A stretch of 64,000 nt of DNA from an uncultured Novosphingobium sp. (lineage in GTDB: Bacteria > Pseudomonadota > Alphaproteobacteria > Sphingomonadales > Sphingomonadaceae), in contig CAMPHR010000001.1 of the NCBI GenBank assembly GCA_946886075.1, positions 1-64,000 on the forward strand, written 5' to 3'. This document shows, piece by piece, positions 26,063 to 33,501 of the stretch. Within the stretch, counting starts at the first letter, position 1; the number at the start of each line of letters is the position of its first letter. Below the pieces are notes generated by a model. It had not been told where the DNA came from, ran no database searches, and saw only the letters and a program-made list of their open reading frames with translations. The position numbers and the translations under genes are program-made.

Positions 26063-26844
26063 GCGCGGCTGCTCTGGCGGGCCGGACAGCAGTCGTCACC
26101 GGCGGCAGCGGCGGGATCGGCACGGCCTGCGCACGCGCGTTGGCAATGGAAGGTGCTCGGGTGCTCATCATGGGACGGCGGGAGGAAGCGCTGAATATCT
26201 CGCGTGACCGGATCATCGCCGATCTGCCAGACGCGCAGGTCACCACCTTCGCTGGTGACGCGACGTCCGAGAAGGACGTCGGCGACGCGCTCGCAAAAGC
26301 CCATGCGATGGCCGATCGCCTGGACATTTTGGTTCCCACGGTTGGCGGCGGTGGATTCGCCCCCTTTCTTTCGACCAGCGTCGCGGACTTGCGCAGGGAT
26401 CTGGACCTCAACATCACCAGCGCCTTCATAGCGATGCAGCTTGGGGCGAAGATGATGCGCGATGGCGGGTCGATCATCTGCATCTCGTCCACTGCCGCGA
26501 CCCTCCCCTTCCCTGCGCTAGCGACTTACTGCGCGAGCAAGGCCGGGCTGGAAGGATTGATCCGCACAGTAGCGGACGAACTTGGCGCGCTCGGCATCCG
26601 CGTCAACGCGGTGCGCCCCGGCCTGACGCGAAGCGATGCGACCACGGACATGTTCGCTGACCCGGCGGTCATTGCTCGCTTTCTGGAGCAAACTCCACTC
26701 AAACGGACGGGTGAGCCTGAGGATATTGCCGCAGCGGTGGCGTATCTGGCCAGCCCCGCTGCCTCCTGGGTGACCGGGCAATCCTTCGCTGTCGATGGCG
26801 GGCAGGAATTGCGGCGCAATCCCGACCTGCTGGGCGCGGGTTGA
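26059..26844 (+). CDS. Short-chain dehydrogenase/reductase
   Basis: A 261-residue classical SDR. Seen: nucleotide loop TGGSGGIGTACARAL at about 15-29, GRREEALNIS, ILVPTVGGGGFAPF in place of the usual NNAG, ICISSTAATLPF with the catalytic Ser, YCASKAGLEG with Tyr and Lys near 156-160, and VNAVRPGLTRSD. It oxidises or reduces a hydroxyl/keto group with NAD(P). Translationally coupled to the preceding epimerase-like gene and followed 28 bases later by another SDR. Substrate unknown. Confidence 0.85.
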   Translation: MSAAALAGRTAVVTGGSGGIGTACARALAMEGARVLIMGRREEALNISRDRIIADLPDAQVTTFAGDATSEKDVGDALAKAHAMADRLDILVPTVGGGGFAPFLSTSVADLRRDLDLNITSAFIAMQLGAKMMRDGGSIICISSTAATLPFPALATYCASKAGLEGLIRTVADELGALGIRVNAVRPGLTRSDATTDMFADPAVIARFLEQTPLKRTGEPEDIAAAVAYLASPAASWVTGQSFAVDGGQELRRNPDLLGAG

Positions 26845-26872
26845 TCAATGCATGAATGAAATCAAGGATAGG

Positions 26873-27688
26873 ATGATGCTGGATTTTACGGGCAAGACGG
26901 TCCTGGTGACTGGAGGAGGCGCGGGCATTGGACGGGCGTGTGCCGATGCGTTTGCGCGGCAAGGTGCGCGGGTTTTTATTGCGGAGATCGATGCGGAGCG
27001 CTGTGAAAGCTTTACGGCAGGGACGGCCATCCGCTGCGACGTTACGAAGACGGAACAAGTTGAAGCACTCGCAGCGAGGCTGGAGCAGGACGCGGATGGT
27101 AAGCTCGACATTCTTATGAACAATGTCGGCCATTTCCTTCATGCCAAACCTTTTTCCGATCTTGCCCGAGGCGAAATCGAAGCGATTATCGGCATCAACC
27201 TGATCAGCCTCATGCAAGTGACCAACCGCTTGCTGCCGCTGCTAAAGGCTTCGGCGCCTGGCAGCTCGATCATCAACATCAGCTCAATCGAAGCCTATCG
27301 CGGCATTCCCAACTGTTCGGTCTATGCCGCGGCTAAGTCCGGCATCACCGGCTTCACCAAAAGTCTTGCGCTGGAACTCGCGCCGCTTGGCATCCGGGTG
27401 AACGACATCGCACCGGAAACGACCAACACACCCCAGACGCCGATCGACTATATGGTGCCGCCGGAAAACCGCGACCATGTGGAAAGATGGGTCCCGTTGG
27501 GACGCTTTGGCGACCCGGAAGATTGCGCGGGCGCGGCTCTCTACCTTGCAAGTCCGCTCGCTTCTTGGGTGACGGGCACGGCGATCCATGTCGATGGCGG
27601 CTCGCTGGCGGCGGCGGGGTGGATCCGGGACATCAACGGCACCTGGACCAATATGCCGATCGTCACCGGCAATGGCATGAACCTGTGA
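26873..27688 (+). CDS. Short-chain dehydrogenase/reductase
   Basis: A 271-residue classical SDR with TGGGAGIGRACADAFARQG near the N terminus, LDILMNNVGHFLHA, INISSIEAYRGIP, YAAAKSGITGF (Tyr and Lys of the active site), and VNDIAPETTNTPQTPIDYM. I chose the ATG at 26873, which follows AAGGA; a second ATG at 26852 in frame would add seven residues. Its stop overlaps the next gene's GTG start. The long substrate loop around NTPQTPIDYMVPPENRDH suggests a bulky substrate. Specific reaction unknown. Confidence 0.85.
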   Translation: MMLDFTGKTVLVTGGGAGIGRACADAFARQGARVFIAEIDAERCESFTAGTAIRCDVTKTEQVEALAARLEQDADGKLDILMNNVGHFLHAKPFSDLARGEIEAIIGINLISLMQVTNRLLPLLKASAPGSSIINISSIEAYRGIPNCSVYAAAKSGITGFTKSLALELAPLGIRVNDIAPETTNTPQTPIDYMVPPENRDHVERWVPLGRFGDPEDCAGAALYLASPLASWVTGTAIHVDGGSLAAAGWIRDINGTWTNMPIVTGNGMNL

Positions 27689-28119
27689 GCGGCGTCATGG
27701 ACAGGCTCGCTGATGAAGCGGCCTTGCGGCGCACGGCGGAAATCTACGCCCAGGGCGCGGATCGCAAGGAAAAGCAATTATGGCGATCGGTGCTCGCGGA
27801 CGACTGCCGCATCGAAGGTCCCGGCTTCGTGACAGAGGGACTGGACGCAACGCTGCAATCCGTCGATGCGCTGGGGCAAATGTTCCGATCGACCCTTCAC
27901 AAGGTCCATAACCAGACGGTTATAATCGAAGGCGATCAGGCAAGCGGCGAGACATATTGCACCGCCGATCACCTGCTGAACGATGCGGATCAACTGCTGC
28001 GCTGGACCATCCGCTATATCGATGAATGGCGACGCGAAGGAGATACGTGGCGGATCACCCGCCGCAAGCTGGAGTTGCTATGGGAGGAAATCGTTCCAGT
28101 CACCGTTCGCCAAGGCTGA
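27685..28119 (+). CDS. SnoaL-like/NTF2-fold protein
   Basis: A 144-residue protein of the nuclear transport factor 2-like fold: helical opening ADEAALRRTAEIYAQGADRKEK, LWRSVLADDCRIEGPGF, then a sheet with VIIEGDQASGETYCTADH and LLRWTIRYIDEWRREGDTWRI. Members act as small isomerases, cyclases or dehydratases, or as ring-hydroxylase small subunits. The GTG start at 27685 overlaps the SDR stop (GTGA); an ATG at 27697 is an alternative. Last gene of the HxlR-linked operon. Confidence 0.72.
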   Translation: MSGVMDRLADEAALRRTAEIYAQGADRKEKQLWRSVLADDCRIEGPGFVTEGLDATLQSVDALGQMFRSTLHKVHNQTVIIEGDQASGETYCTADHLLNDADQLLRWTIRYIDEWRREGDTWRITRRKLELLWEEIVPVTVRQG

Positions 28120-28239
28120 CATAGCCACCGCTTTCATTTGGCAGCAATCTCAATCGCTCTACACTTGGCCTAATCCGGATAGCTCGGATCATCCGGCGCA
28201 CCCGCGGCGTTCTGGGTCCGAGCAACAAAGTGGAACGCG

Positions 28240-29310
28240 ATGACCGATAGACGTGCCTGCATAAACGCCATCGGCTGCGCCGTTCCCCAACAGGATGTGC
28301 ACGTCGCCTTCATTAATTGGGCCAGCGGCCAAGTAGCGGACGAGCGGGCACGCAGTCTTTTCGCCCGAATGGCCGAGCGAAGCGGCATAAACCATCGATG
28401 GTCGGTTCTGCCGCCAGACGATGCGGGAGGATCGCCAGTCGATCCCGGCGGATTTTACGCCGATGCCATGCCATCGACGTCACGGCGCATGCAGCTTTAT
28501 CACCGCTTTGCGCCGCCCCTGGCGCTGCGCGCGATCGACGACCTGCGCGCCAAGGCATCCATCGACGGCATCACCCATCTGGTCGTGGCGAGTTGCACTG
28601 GCTTCGTCGCGCCCGGCATCGACCAGATCATAGCCGACGCGCTGGGACTAACCGGCGTCGAGCGAACATTGGTCGGCTTCATGGGTTGCTACGCGGCAGT
28701 CGCTGCGCTGCGGACGGCGCGCCACATCGTCCGGTCGGAGCCGGAAGCCAGAGTGCTGGTGGTCACCGTCGAGCTATGCTCGCTCCATCTTCAACCCGAG
28801 CAGCAGGTCGAAAGACTGCTGATGATGCTGCAATTCGGCGACGGCGCGGCAGCCGCGCTGGTGACTGCGGATGATCGGGGTTTCGCTATGGACGCGCCCT
28901 TCGCGATCAATCTGGAAAGCTCGGCCGATCTCATCCGCTGGGAAATAGGCGACAATGGCTTTGTCATGCACCTGTCAGGCGAAGTTCCCGCGCGTATCCA
29001 GGCGGCGCTACGGGACGATGACATAAGAAAGCGGATTTGCGGCGTCGATGATCCGGCTCAGATCGACAATTGGGCGGTCCATGCTGGCGGTCGATCGATC
29101 CTCGACGCGGTGCAAAATGGCCTCGACCTCGACCCGGACGCCCTTTCCGTATCGCGCGGCGTGCTGGGCCGGAACGGCAATATGTCATCGGCTACCCTGA
29201 TGTTCATCCTCAACGACCTTCTTCACGAGGAGAGGCGCGGCAATGGCGTCGCGCTTGCCTTCGGGCCCGGCGTCGCCGCCGAAGGTTTCCGCTTTTCCCG
29301 GGTGGGCTGA
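28240..29310 (+). CDS. Type III polyketide synthase (chalcone/stilbene synthase family)
   Basis: A 356-residue homodimer-type synthase that extends an acyl-CoA starter with malonyl-CoA and cyclises the chain to an aromatic ring or pyrone. The catalytic triad is visible: Cys in VVASCTGFVAPGID near 114, His in WAVHAGGRSIL near 286, Asn in RGVLGRNGNMSSAT near 318. The family C-terminal loop reads ALAFGPGVAAEGF. The flavoprotein gene begins within the stop codon (TGATG), so the two are coupled. Together with the methyltransferase at 30376-31092 this resembles the Streptomyces srsA-srsB-srsC set for methylated phenolic lipids. Product is inferred, not shown. Confidence 0.88.
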   Translation: MTDRRACINAIGCAVPQQDVHVAFINWASGQVADERARSLFARMAERSGINHRWSVLPPDDAGGSPVDPGGFYADAMPSTSRRMQLYHRFAPPLALRAIDDLRAKASIDGITHLVVASCTGFVAPGIDQIIADALGLTGVERTLVGFMGCYAAVAALRTARHIVRSEPEARVLVVTVELCSLHLQPEQQVERLLMMLQFGDGAAAALVTADDRGFAMDAPFAINLESSADLIRWEIGDNGFVMHLSGEVPARIQAALRDDDIRKRICGVDDPAQIDNWAVHAGGRSILDAVQNGLDLDPDALSVSRGVLGRNGNMSSATLMFILNDLLHEERRGNGVALAFGPGVAAEGFRFSRVG

Positions 29311-30389
29311 TGCCGGAGGCGCTGATCATCGGCGGCGGCCCGGCCGGATCGGCGGCTGCCATCACGCTGGCGCGCGCAGGCCTGAGGCCGCATGTGATCG
29401 AACGCCAGGCCAAAGCGGCCGCTGGCGTGTGCGGCGGCTTTCTCGGTTGGGATGCCATAGCGAGCCTCCAAGACCTGGGACTGGACCCGTGGATGCTTGG
29501 CGCGCGCCCGATCAGCCGGTTCAGGCTGGCAACAGCCTCCCGCTGCGTCGAGGGCCCGCTGCCCAAAACCGCGGCCGGGATTTCCCGCGTCACTTTGGAC
29601 GATGCCTTGATCGAAGCGGCCGCGAATGCCGGCGCGATAATCAGCCGGGGCCGAACCGCGCGCGCTGCCGACCCGGAAAGCCGCGCGGTGCGCGTCGACA
29701 ATGGTGAGATGCTGACGGCGGACGCAGTTTTCATCAGCGTGGGCAAGCATGAACTGCGCGGCATGGGGCGCGACTTTTCGACCTCGTCTGTCGGCTTGCG
29801 AGCCACCCTGCCCGCTTCCATCGCATTGCATGATGCCTTGTCGGGGATGGTCGAATTGCACCTTTTCGACAGAGGCTATGCCGGATTGCTCTTGCAGGAG
29901 GACGGATCGGTCAACCTCTGCCTGTCAGTCGGCCGGGATCGGTTGAATGAGGCGGGCAGCGTGCCCGCCTTGCTCACTCAACTGCAGCATGAAGCGCCGC
30001 TGTTGAAGGAGCGACTACAGGGCCCGTCACCCCATTTCGACGCAGTTGCGGGCGTGCCCTATGGCTGGCGTGCGCGTGCAACCCATGATGGCGTCTTTCG
30101 CACCGGCGACCATAGCGCCGTCATCGCATCGCTCGCCGGGGACGGCATTGCCATCGCCCTTGCCAGCGGCATGAGCGCCGCGCATGCGATGTTGAGCGGC
30201 GGTCCCGAGGCTGCTCCAGCATGGCAGCGCACATGGCGCAGGCAGTGCAGCATGCCAGTCGGCATTGCCGAAGCGCTGCGTCATGGCGCCGCTGCGCCGC
30301 TGCCCCGAAGCCTGCTCATGACCCTGTTGAAATTCGCCCCTGCCCTTGGAACGAGCGCCGCCGCGTTGACGCGGATCAGAAACGGATAA
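29310..30389 (+). CDS. FAD-dependent monooxygenase/oxidoreductase
   Basis: A 359-residue flavoprotein of the geranylgeranyl reductase/aromatic hydroxylase group. Seen: FAD-binding ALIIGGGPAGSAAAITLARAG at 4-24, CGGFLGWDAI near 46, DALIEAAANAGA, and GVFRTGDHSAVIASLAGDGIAIALASG near 265-290 for the flavin ribityl site. It would hydroxylate or reduce the polyketide made by the upstream synthase. Start ATG at 29310 shares bases with the synthase stop. Its 3' end overlaps the convergent methyltransferase gene by 14 bases. Confidence 0.82.
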   Translation: MPEALIIGGGPAGSAAAITLARAGLRPHVIERQAKAAAGVCGGFLGWDAIASLQDLGLDPWMLGARPISRFRLATASRCVEGPLPKTAAGISRVTLDDALIEAAANAGAIISRGRTARAADPESRAVRVDNGEMLTADAVFISVGKHELRGMGRDFSTSSVGLRATLPASIALHDALSGMVELHLFDRGYAGLLLQEDGSVNLCLSVGRDRLNEAGSVPALLTQLQHEAPLLKERLQGPSPHFDAVAGVPYGWRARATHDGVFRTGDHSAVIASLAGDGIAIALASGMSAAHAMLSGGPEAAPAWQRTWRRQCSMPVGIAEALRHGAAAPLPRSLLMTLLKFAPALGTSAAALTRIRNG

Positions 30390-31092
30390 GCGGCCGCTCC
30401 CTGACACGCTCTACGCACAGGCGAAAGGCAAATCGGCGCACGATCCGCACCTGATCGGCGGGAATGCCCGCTTTGCCCAGCACGTCGATCCAATCGGCCC
30501 GGCGAAAGGAACGTGCGATCGAAAGCTGACCATCTTCGCGCACGATGCGATGCACGCGCAGTAGCCGGGCCAGAATGGGAAAGCCCCAATGGGCAAAGCC
30601 ATGACGATGCAGGTCGCAGATCAGCCAGCCCTTCCCCGCTTTCGCCTCCATATGATGCAGGAAGGCCATCAACTGCGCATCGGTCATATGATGGGTGACC
30701 TGGCTGGAAATGATGAAGTCGAAGCACTCGGGCTGGTCGCGATAGTCGCCAGCCCGATAGTCGATCGGCAGGTCGGCAGGCGTGGCGTTGCGTGCCGCAA
30801 GCAAGCTCTTCTCGTTCAGGTCGACGCCGACCAGCTGCGCATCGATCCCCCGCTTCCTCGCCCATCGCGCGATCGCGCGCAGCACATCGCCGTCGCCAAA
30901 GCCAACGTCGAGCAAGCTGAAATGCCTGGCGTTGCCGACGGCGCGGCGGAGAAAGGCGATGCTCGGCCATGCCGTGAAGGTCCAGCGGTTCACCCGCGCG
31001 AGATCGTGCAGGACCTGCTCATATATTGCGGGATCCAGGTCAGGCGCATCCATCTGCTCTTCCTGACGCGACCTGATGTTCAGCTTGCCCAT
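30376..31092 (-). CDS. SAM-dependent methyltransferase, phenolic lipid/quinone type
   Basis: A 238-residue class I methyltransferase. Seen: FSLLDVGFGDGDVLRAIARW near 60 (motif I, SAM), LVGVDLNEKSLLAAR (motif II acidic residue), FDFIISSQVTHHMTDAQL, and a histidine-rich DLHRHGFAHWGF. The start at 31092 follows GGAGAAGAGG. It is convergent with the polyketide flavoprotein and overlaps it by 14 bases. Methyltransferases of this sort accompany type III synthases and flavoproteins in other bacteria, so it probably methylates the polyketide product. An unusual point is the inverted orientation relative to its presumed partners. Confidence 0.78.
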   Translation of the reverse strand: MGKLNIRSRQEEQMDAPDLDPAIYEQVLHDLARVNRWTFTAWPSIAFLRRAVGNARHFSLLDVGFGDGDVLRAIARWARKRGIDAQLVGVDLNEKSLLAARNATPADLPIDYRAGDYRDQPECFDFIISSQVTHHMTDAQLMAFLHHMEAKAGKGWLICDLHRHGFAHWGFPILARLLRVHRIVREDGQLSIARSFRRADWIDVLGKAGIPADQVRIVRRFAFRLCVERVRERPLIRF

Positions 31093-31182
31093 GCCTCTTC
31101 TCCATCACCTTCCTACACGGAGAAAGCGGTTGATGCGCCAGACTTTTCGGCCCACCGTGCGGGAAGGGCAAAGGACAGGATC

Positions 31183-31593
31183 ATGACAATGCTGGCGGCC
31201 ACGCTGCTGATGCTCGCATCTTCGACTGCCACGACCTCAACGAATCTGACCGGCCTGTGGGTGACGGACGATGGCAAGGGGTTGGTTCGCATCGAACCTT
31301 GTGGCGCAAAACTGTGCGGCCGCATCGTCAAGGTGCTGGATACCCGGCCTGACGTCCCCAGGACCGACGTGCACAATCCCAATCCGCGCCTGCGCGCGCG
31401 CCCCTTGGCGGGTCTTCTGACATTGTGGGATTTCACGCGGTCAGACGCGGCCTGGACGGGAGGACGCGCCTATGATCCCAAGAGCGGCAAAAGCTATCGC
31501 TCGTCGCTCGCGAGAAACCCCGACGGATCGTTGAAGCTCACGGGCTGCGTACTGTTCATCTGTGAATCACGCCGATGGACGCGCGGCGGCTAG
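31183..31593 (+). CDS. DUF2147 exported protein
   Basis: A 136-residue protein with a short hydrophobic leader MTMLAATLLMLASSTAT and a DUF2147 domain: LTGLWVTDDGKGLVRIEPCGAKLCGRIV, a loop ending NPRLRARPLAGLLTLWDF, and GRAYDPKSGKSYRSSLARNPDGSLKLTGCV, ending CESRRWTR. Two cysteine pairs may form disulfides in the periplasm. The family folds as a lipocalin-like beta barrel; function is unknown. Start ATG at 31183 follows AAGGACAGGA. Its last four bases overlap the convergent methyltransferase gene. Confidence 0.8.
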   Translation: MTMLAATLLMLASSTATTSTNLTGLWVTDDGKGLVRIEPCGAKLCGRIVKVLDTRPDVPRTDVHNPNPRLRARPLAGLLTLWDFTRSDAAWTGGRAYDPKSGKSYRSSLARNPDGSLKLTGCVLFICESRRWTRGG

Positions 31594-32426
31594 ATCGCCT
31601 CCCACTGGAATACTCCATAGCGCATTGCACCCGTCCTTAGGGCAAGGATGAGGCGCGGTAGGCTGAGCATGAAGTCGCGGCTCATCGTGGCCCGGCTGAA
31701 CGCGAGATGGCGGATGCTGCTGTCGCTGAACAGGCGGCGGCCAAGCCGCTGGAGGCAGATCGACCAGGTGCGGCGGACGTCGCGACTGATATCCTGATAG
31801 TCCATCAGCCGGAACCCGGCGGCGGAAGCCCAATCGAGATAATCTTCCCGGTTCCCCATGCTGGGCAGCCTCCCCTCCCGGCAGATCGGCAGCAGCAGAT
31901 GCCGCACTTGCCATGCAGGAACGCCCTCTCCTTCCAGCCAGGCGCATACGACCAGGCGGCCGCCGGGCGGCAATATGCGCCTAGCCTCGGCGAAGAAGCG
32001 CGGCTTGCTGACCATATGTTCGGAGCTTTCGATCGCATAGGCGCGGTCGAACGACGCGGGATCAAGGCCATTGTCGAGCCAGTCGCGGAGCAGGCAGGCG
32101 AAGTCTGGAGAACGCTTGCTCCCGACGCGATGCTGCGCCGCCGACAGGGTGAGGCCGGTGATCGACACCTCATGACGGGCCAGGATGGCAGCGGCAGTCG
32201 CGCCATAGCCGCAGCCTATGTCGCAAAGCCGTTCGCCGCGCTCAATCCCAAGCTTTTGCTCAACCAGCGCGACCAGTTCGGCAGCGGCCTGCTCCGGCGT
32301 TTCATCGCCACGACGCCAATAGCCATGATGGACATGATCGCCCCAGATGCGGCGATAGGCGAGATCAAGCTCATCATAATGGAGGGCGACGCTGCGCGCG
32401 TCCATGGCTTGGTCGGGGATGATCAT
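31590..32426 (-). CDS. SAM-dependent methyltransferase (tocopherol/cyclopropane-synthase-like)
   Basis: A 278-residue class I methyltransferase. It has an N-terminal HYDELDLAYRRIWGDHVHHGYWRRGDE (about 14-41) typical of gamma-tocopherol and small-lipid methyltransferases, then RLCDIGCGYGATAAAILARHE (SAM motif I near 68), ITGLTLSAAQH, and FDRAYAIESSEHMVSKPRFF. The substrate is probably a hydrophobic quinone, phenol or lipid. Start ATG at 32426 is uncertain; the ATG at 32405 (MDARSVALHY) also fits. It lies close to the polyketide genes and could act in the same pathway. Convergent overlap of four bases with the DUF2147 gene. Confidence 0.78.
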   Translation of the reverse strand: MIIPDQAMDARSVALHYDELDLAYRRIWGDHVHHGYWRRGDETPEQAAAELVALVEQKLGIERGERLCDIGCGYGATAAAILARHEVSITGLTLSAAQHRVGSKRSPDFACLLRDWLDNGLDPASFDRAYAIESSEHMVSKPRFFAEARRILPPGGRLVVCAWLEGEGVPAWQVRHLLLPICREGRLPSMGNREDYLDWASAAGFRLMDYQDISRDVRRTWSICLQRLGRRLFSDSSIRHLAFSRATMSRDFMLSLPRLILALRTGAMRYGVFQWEAI

Positions 32427-32464
32427 TGCGGTCAGGGCGTCACGGAAATCAGAGCCATTTCAGG

Positions 32465-32677
32465 TCACCCCGCGTCCAATTCGTTCCCGCCCCTATCGTT
32501 CGCGGGCTCCGCCGCCGTCGCGGCAGGCATGGGCGCATCGGACGTTCGGGATGAAGGGTCCGGTGCGTCCAAGCTGGTATATGCAATCAGCGCGGCAAGG
32601 GCAACGCATGCAGCGATGATCGCCCATAGCCATCGCTTGGCACTTCGCTGTCGTTGTCGTTCCGGATCTTGTGGCAT
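32465..32677 (-). CDS. Small single-span membrane protein
   Basis: A 70-residue protein: basic N terminus DPERQRQRSAKR, one span WLWAIIAACVALAALIAYTSL (about 17-37), then a Pro/Ala/Asp-rich tail. It lies 38 bases ahead of the methyltransferase on the same strand. Two GGAAC-N16-CGAT sequences lie upstream on the same strand. No function can be assigned. Confidence 0.55.
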   Translation of the reverse strand: MPQDPERQRQRSAKRWLWAIIAACVALAALIAYTSLDAPDPSSRTSDAPMPAATAAEPANDRGGNELDAG

Positions 32678-32757
32678 CGCCTCACCTATAAAGCTGACCC
32701 CGGGTCTGCGGGGGCAAAAGGTCCTGGCGTCCTAACCTGGTTAAATGATCCAGGCGG

Positions 32758-32810
32758 ATCGGCCGCTTTCCTTGCGCGTTCCTCAATCGAACAACTGTTG
32801 AACCGGTTCC
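32758..32810 (-). promoter_or_regulatory. Two tandem EcfG-like promoter candidates (weak)
   Basis: On the minus strand GGAAC (32810-32806)-N16-CGAT (32789-32786) and GGAAC (32782-32778)-N16-CGAT (32761-32758), 28 bases apart. The -10 differs from CGTT at one base in each. They face the small membrane protein gene at 32677. The repeat of identical spacing is suggestive but the match is incomplete. Confidence 0.25.
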
Positions 32811-32831
32811 CGACTGGCGAGGATGATGATC

Positions 32832-33326
32832 ATGAATGACCGCAATGCATTTCTTCAGGGGCAAGGATCGCCGATCAAGGACGATGCAGCGCCGCCCGAA
32901 AACGGATGGCGCGGCGAACGGTCCGCCGACGAAGTGGCGGGAACGCAGTCGCAGCGTCGCCATATTCCCGGCGTAGGGCCGGAGGTGGAGGAGATTTCCG
33001 GCACGGCATTCGCCGAAGCCCAGGGGCTTGATCCAAGCCCGCAGGATGAGGATAGCGAGGAAAACCGCACCTTGCCGGAATTCGGCTCAGGCGGCGCACA
33101 GAAGGGCGATGGCGTCAGCGATCTCGACATGTCGGGAAGCAGCCCCGGCGGCGAAAGCGCTGGCGCCCCCTATCCGCACGGCCACCGCAAGACGCACAAT
33201 GATCCGGGCAGCATCATGGGCCATGGCGGACAGACGGAGATCGACTATCAGGGGCCGGGCCACCTGGGATCGACCAACACCGGTGATGACGACAATCGCA
33301 ACGGCGTCGCTGAAAAGGATGATTGA
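32832..33326 (+). CDS. Acidic, probably disordered hypothetical protein
   Basis: A 164-residue hydrophilic protein rich in Gly, Asp, Glu, Ser and Pro, with no hydrophobic core (stretches such as GSSPGGESAGAPYPHGHRKT and GHLGSTNTGDDDNRNGVAE). It looks largely unstructured. The ATG at 32832 is chosen because GAGGA lies about 9 bases upstream; ATGs at 32823 and 32826 are too close to it. A hairpin follows 65 bases after the stop. Proteins like this in sphingomonads are often stress-induced, but this is only a resemblance. Confidence 0.6.
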   Translation: MNDRNAFLQGQGSPIKDDAAPPENGWRGERSADEVAGTQSQRRHIPGVGPEVEEISGTAFAEAQGLDPSPQDEDSEENRTLPEFGSGGAQKGDGVSDLDMSGSSPGGESAGAPYPHGHRKTHNDPGSIMGHGGQTEIDYQGPGHLGSTNTGDDDNRNGVAEKDD

Positions 33327-33391
33327 CACAGATCATCGGGCAAGGCGTGGCGGCGACGCTCATCCACAATAGCATGTCTGGCTAGGCGGGC

Positions 33392-33413
33392 GGTTCGGCA
33401 ATCGGGCCGAACC
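33392..33413 (+). terminator. Hairpin terminator candidate
   Basis: GGTTCGGC (33392-33399), six-base loop, GCCGAACC (33406-33413), a perfect eight-base stem followed by CCCCTTGCCTT. It lies between the acidic protein gene and the EF-G-like gene. Confidence 0.5.
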
Positions 33414-33501
33414 CCCCTTGCCTTCCTGTCCTTATAGGCAGAACATCGCTTCCTCAAAAAAAGACCGTCTTGCCAGACAAGACGGGATGAGGAGAGCAAG
33501 G

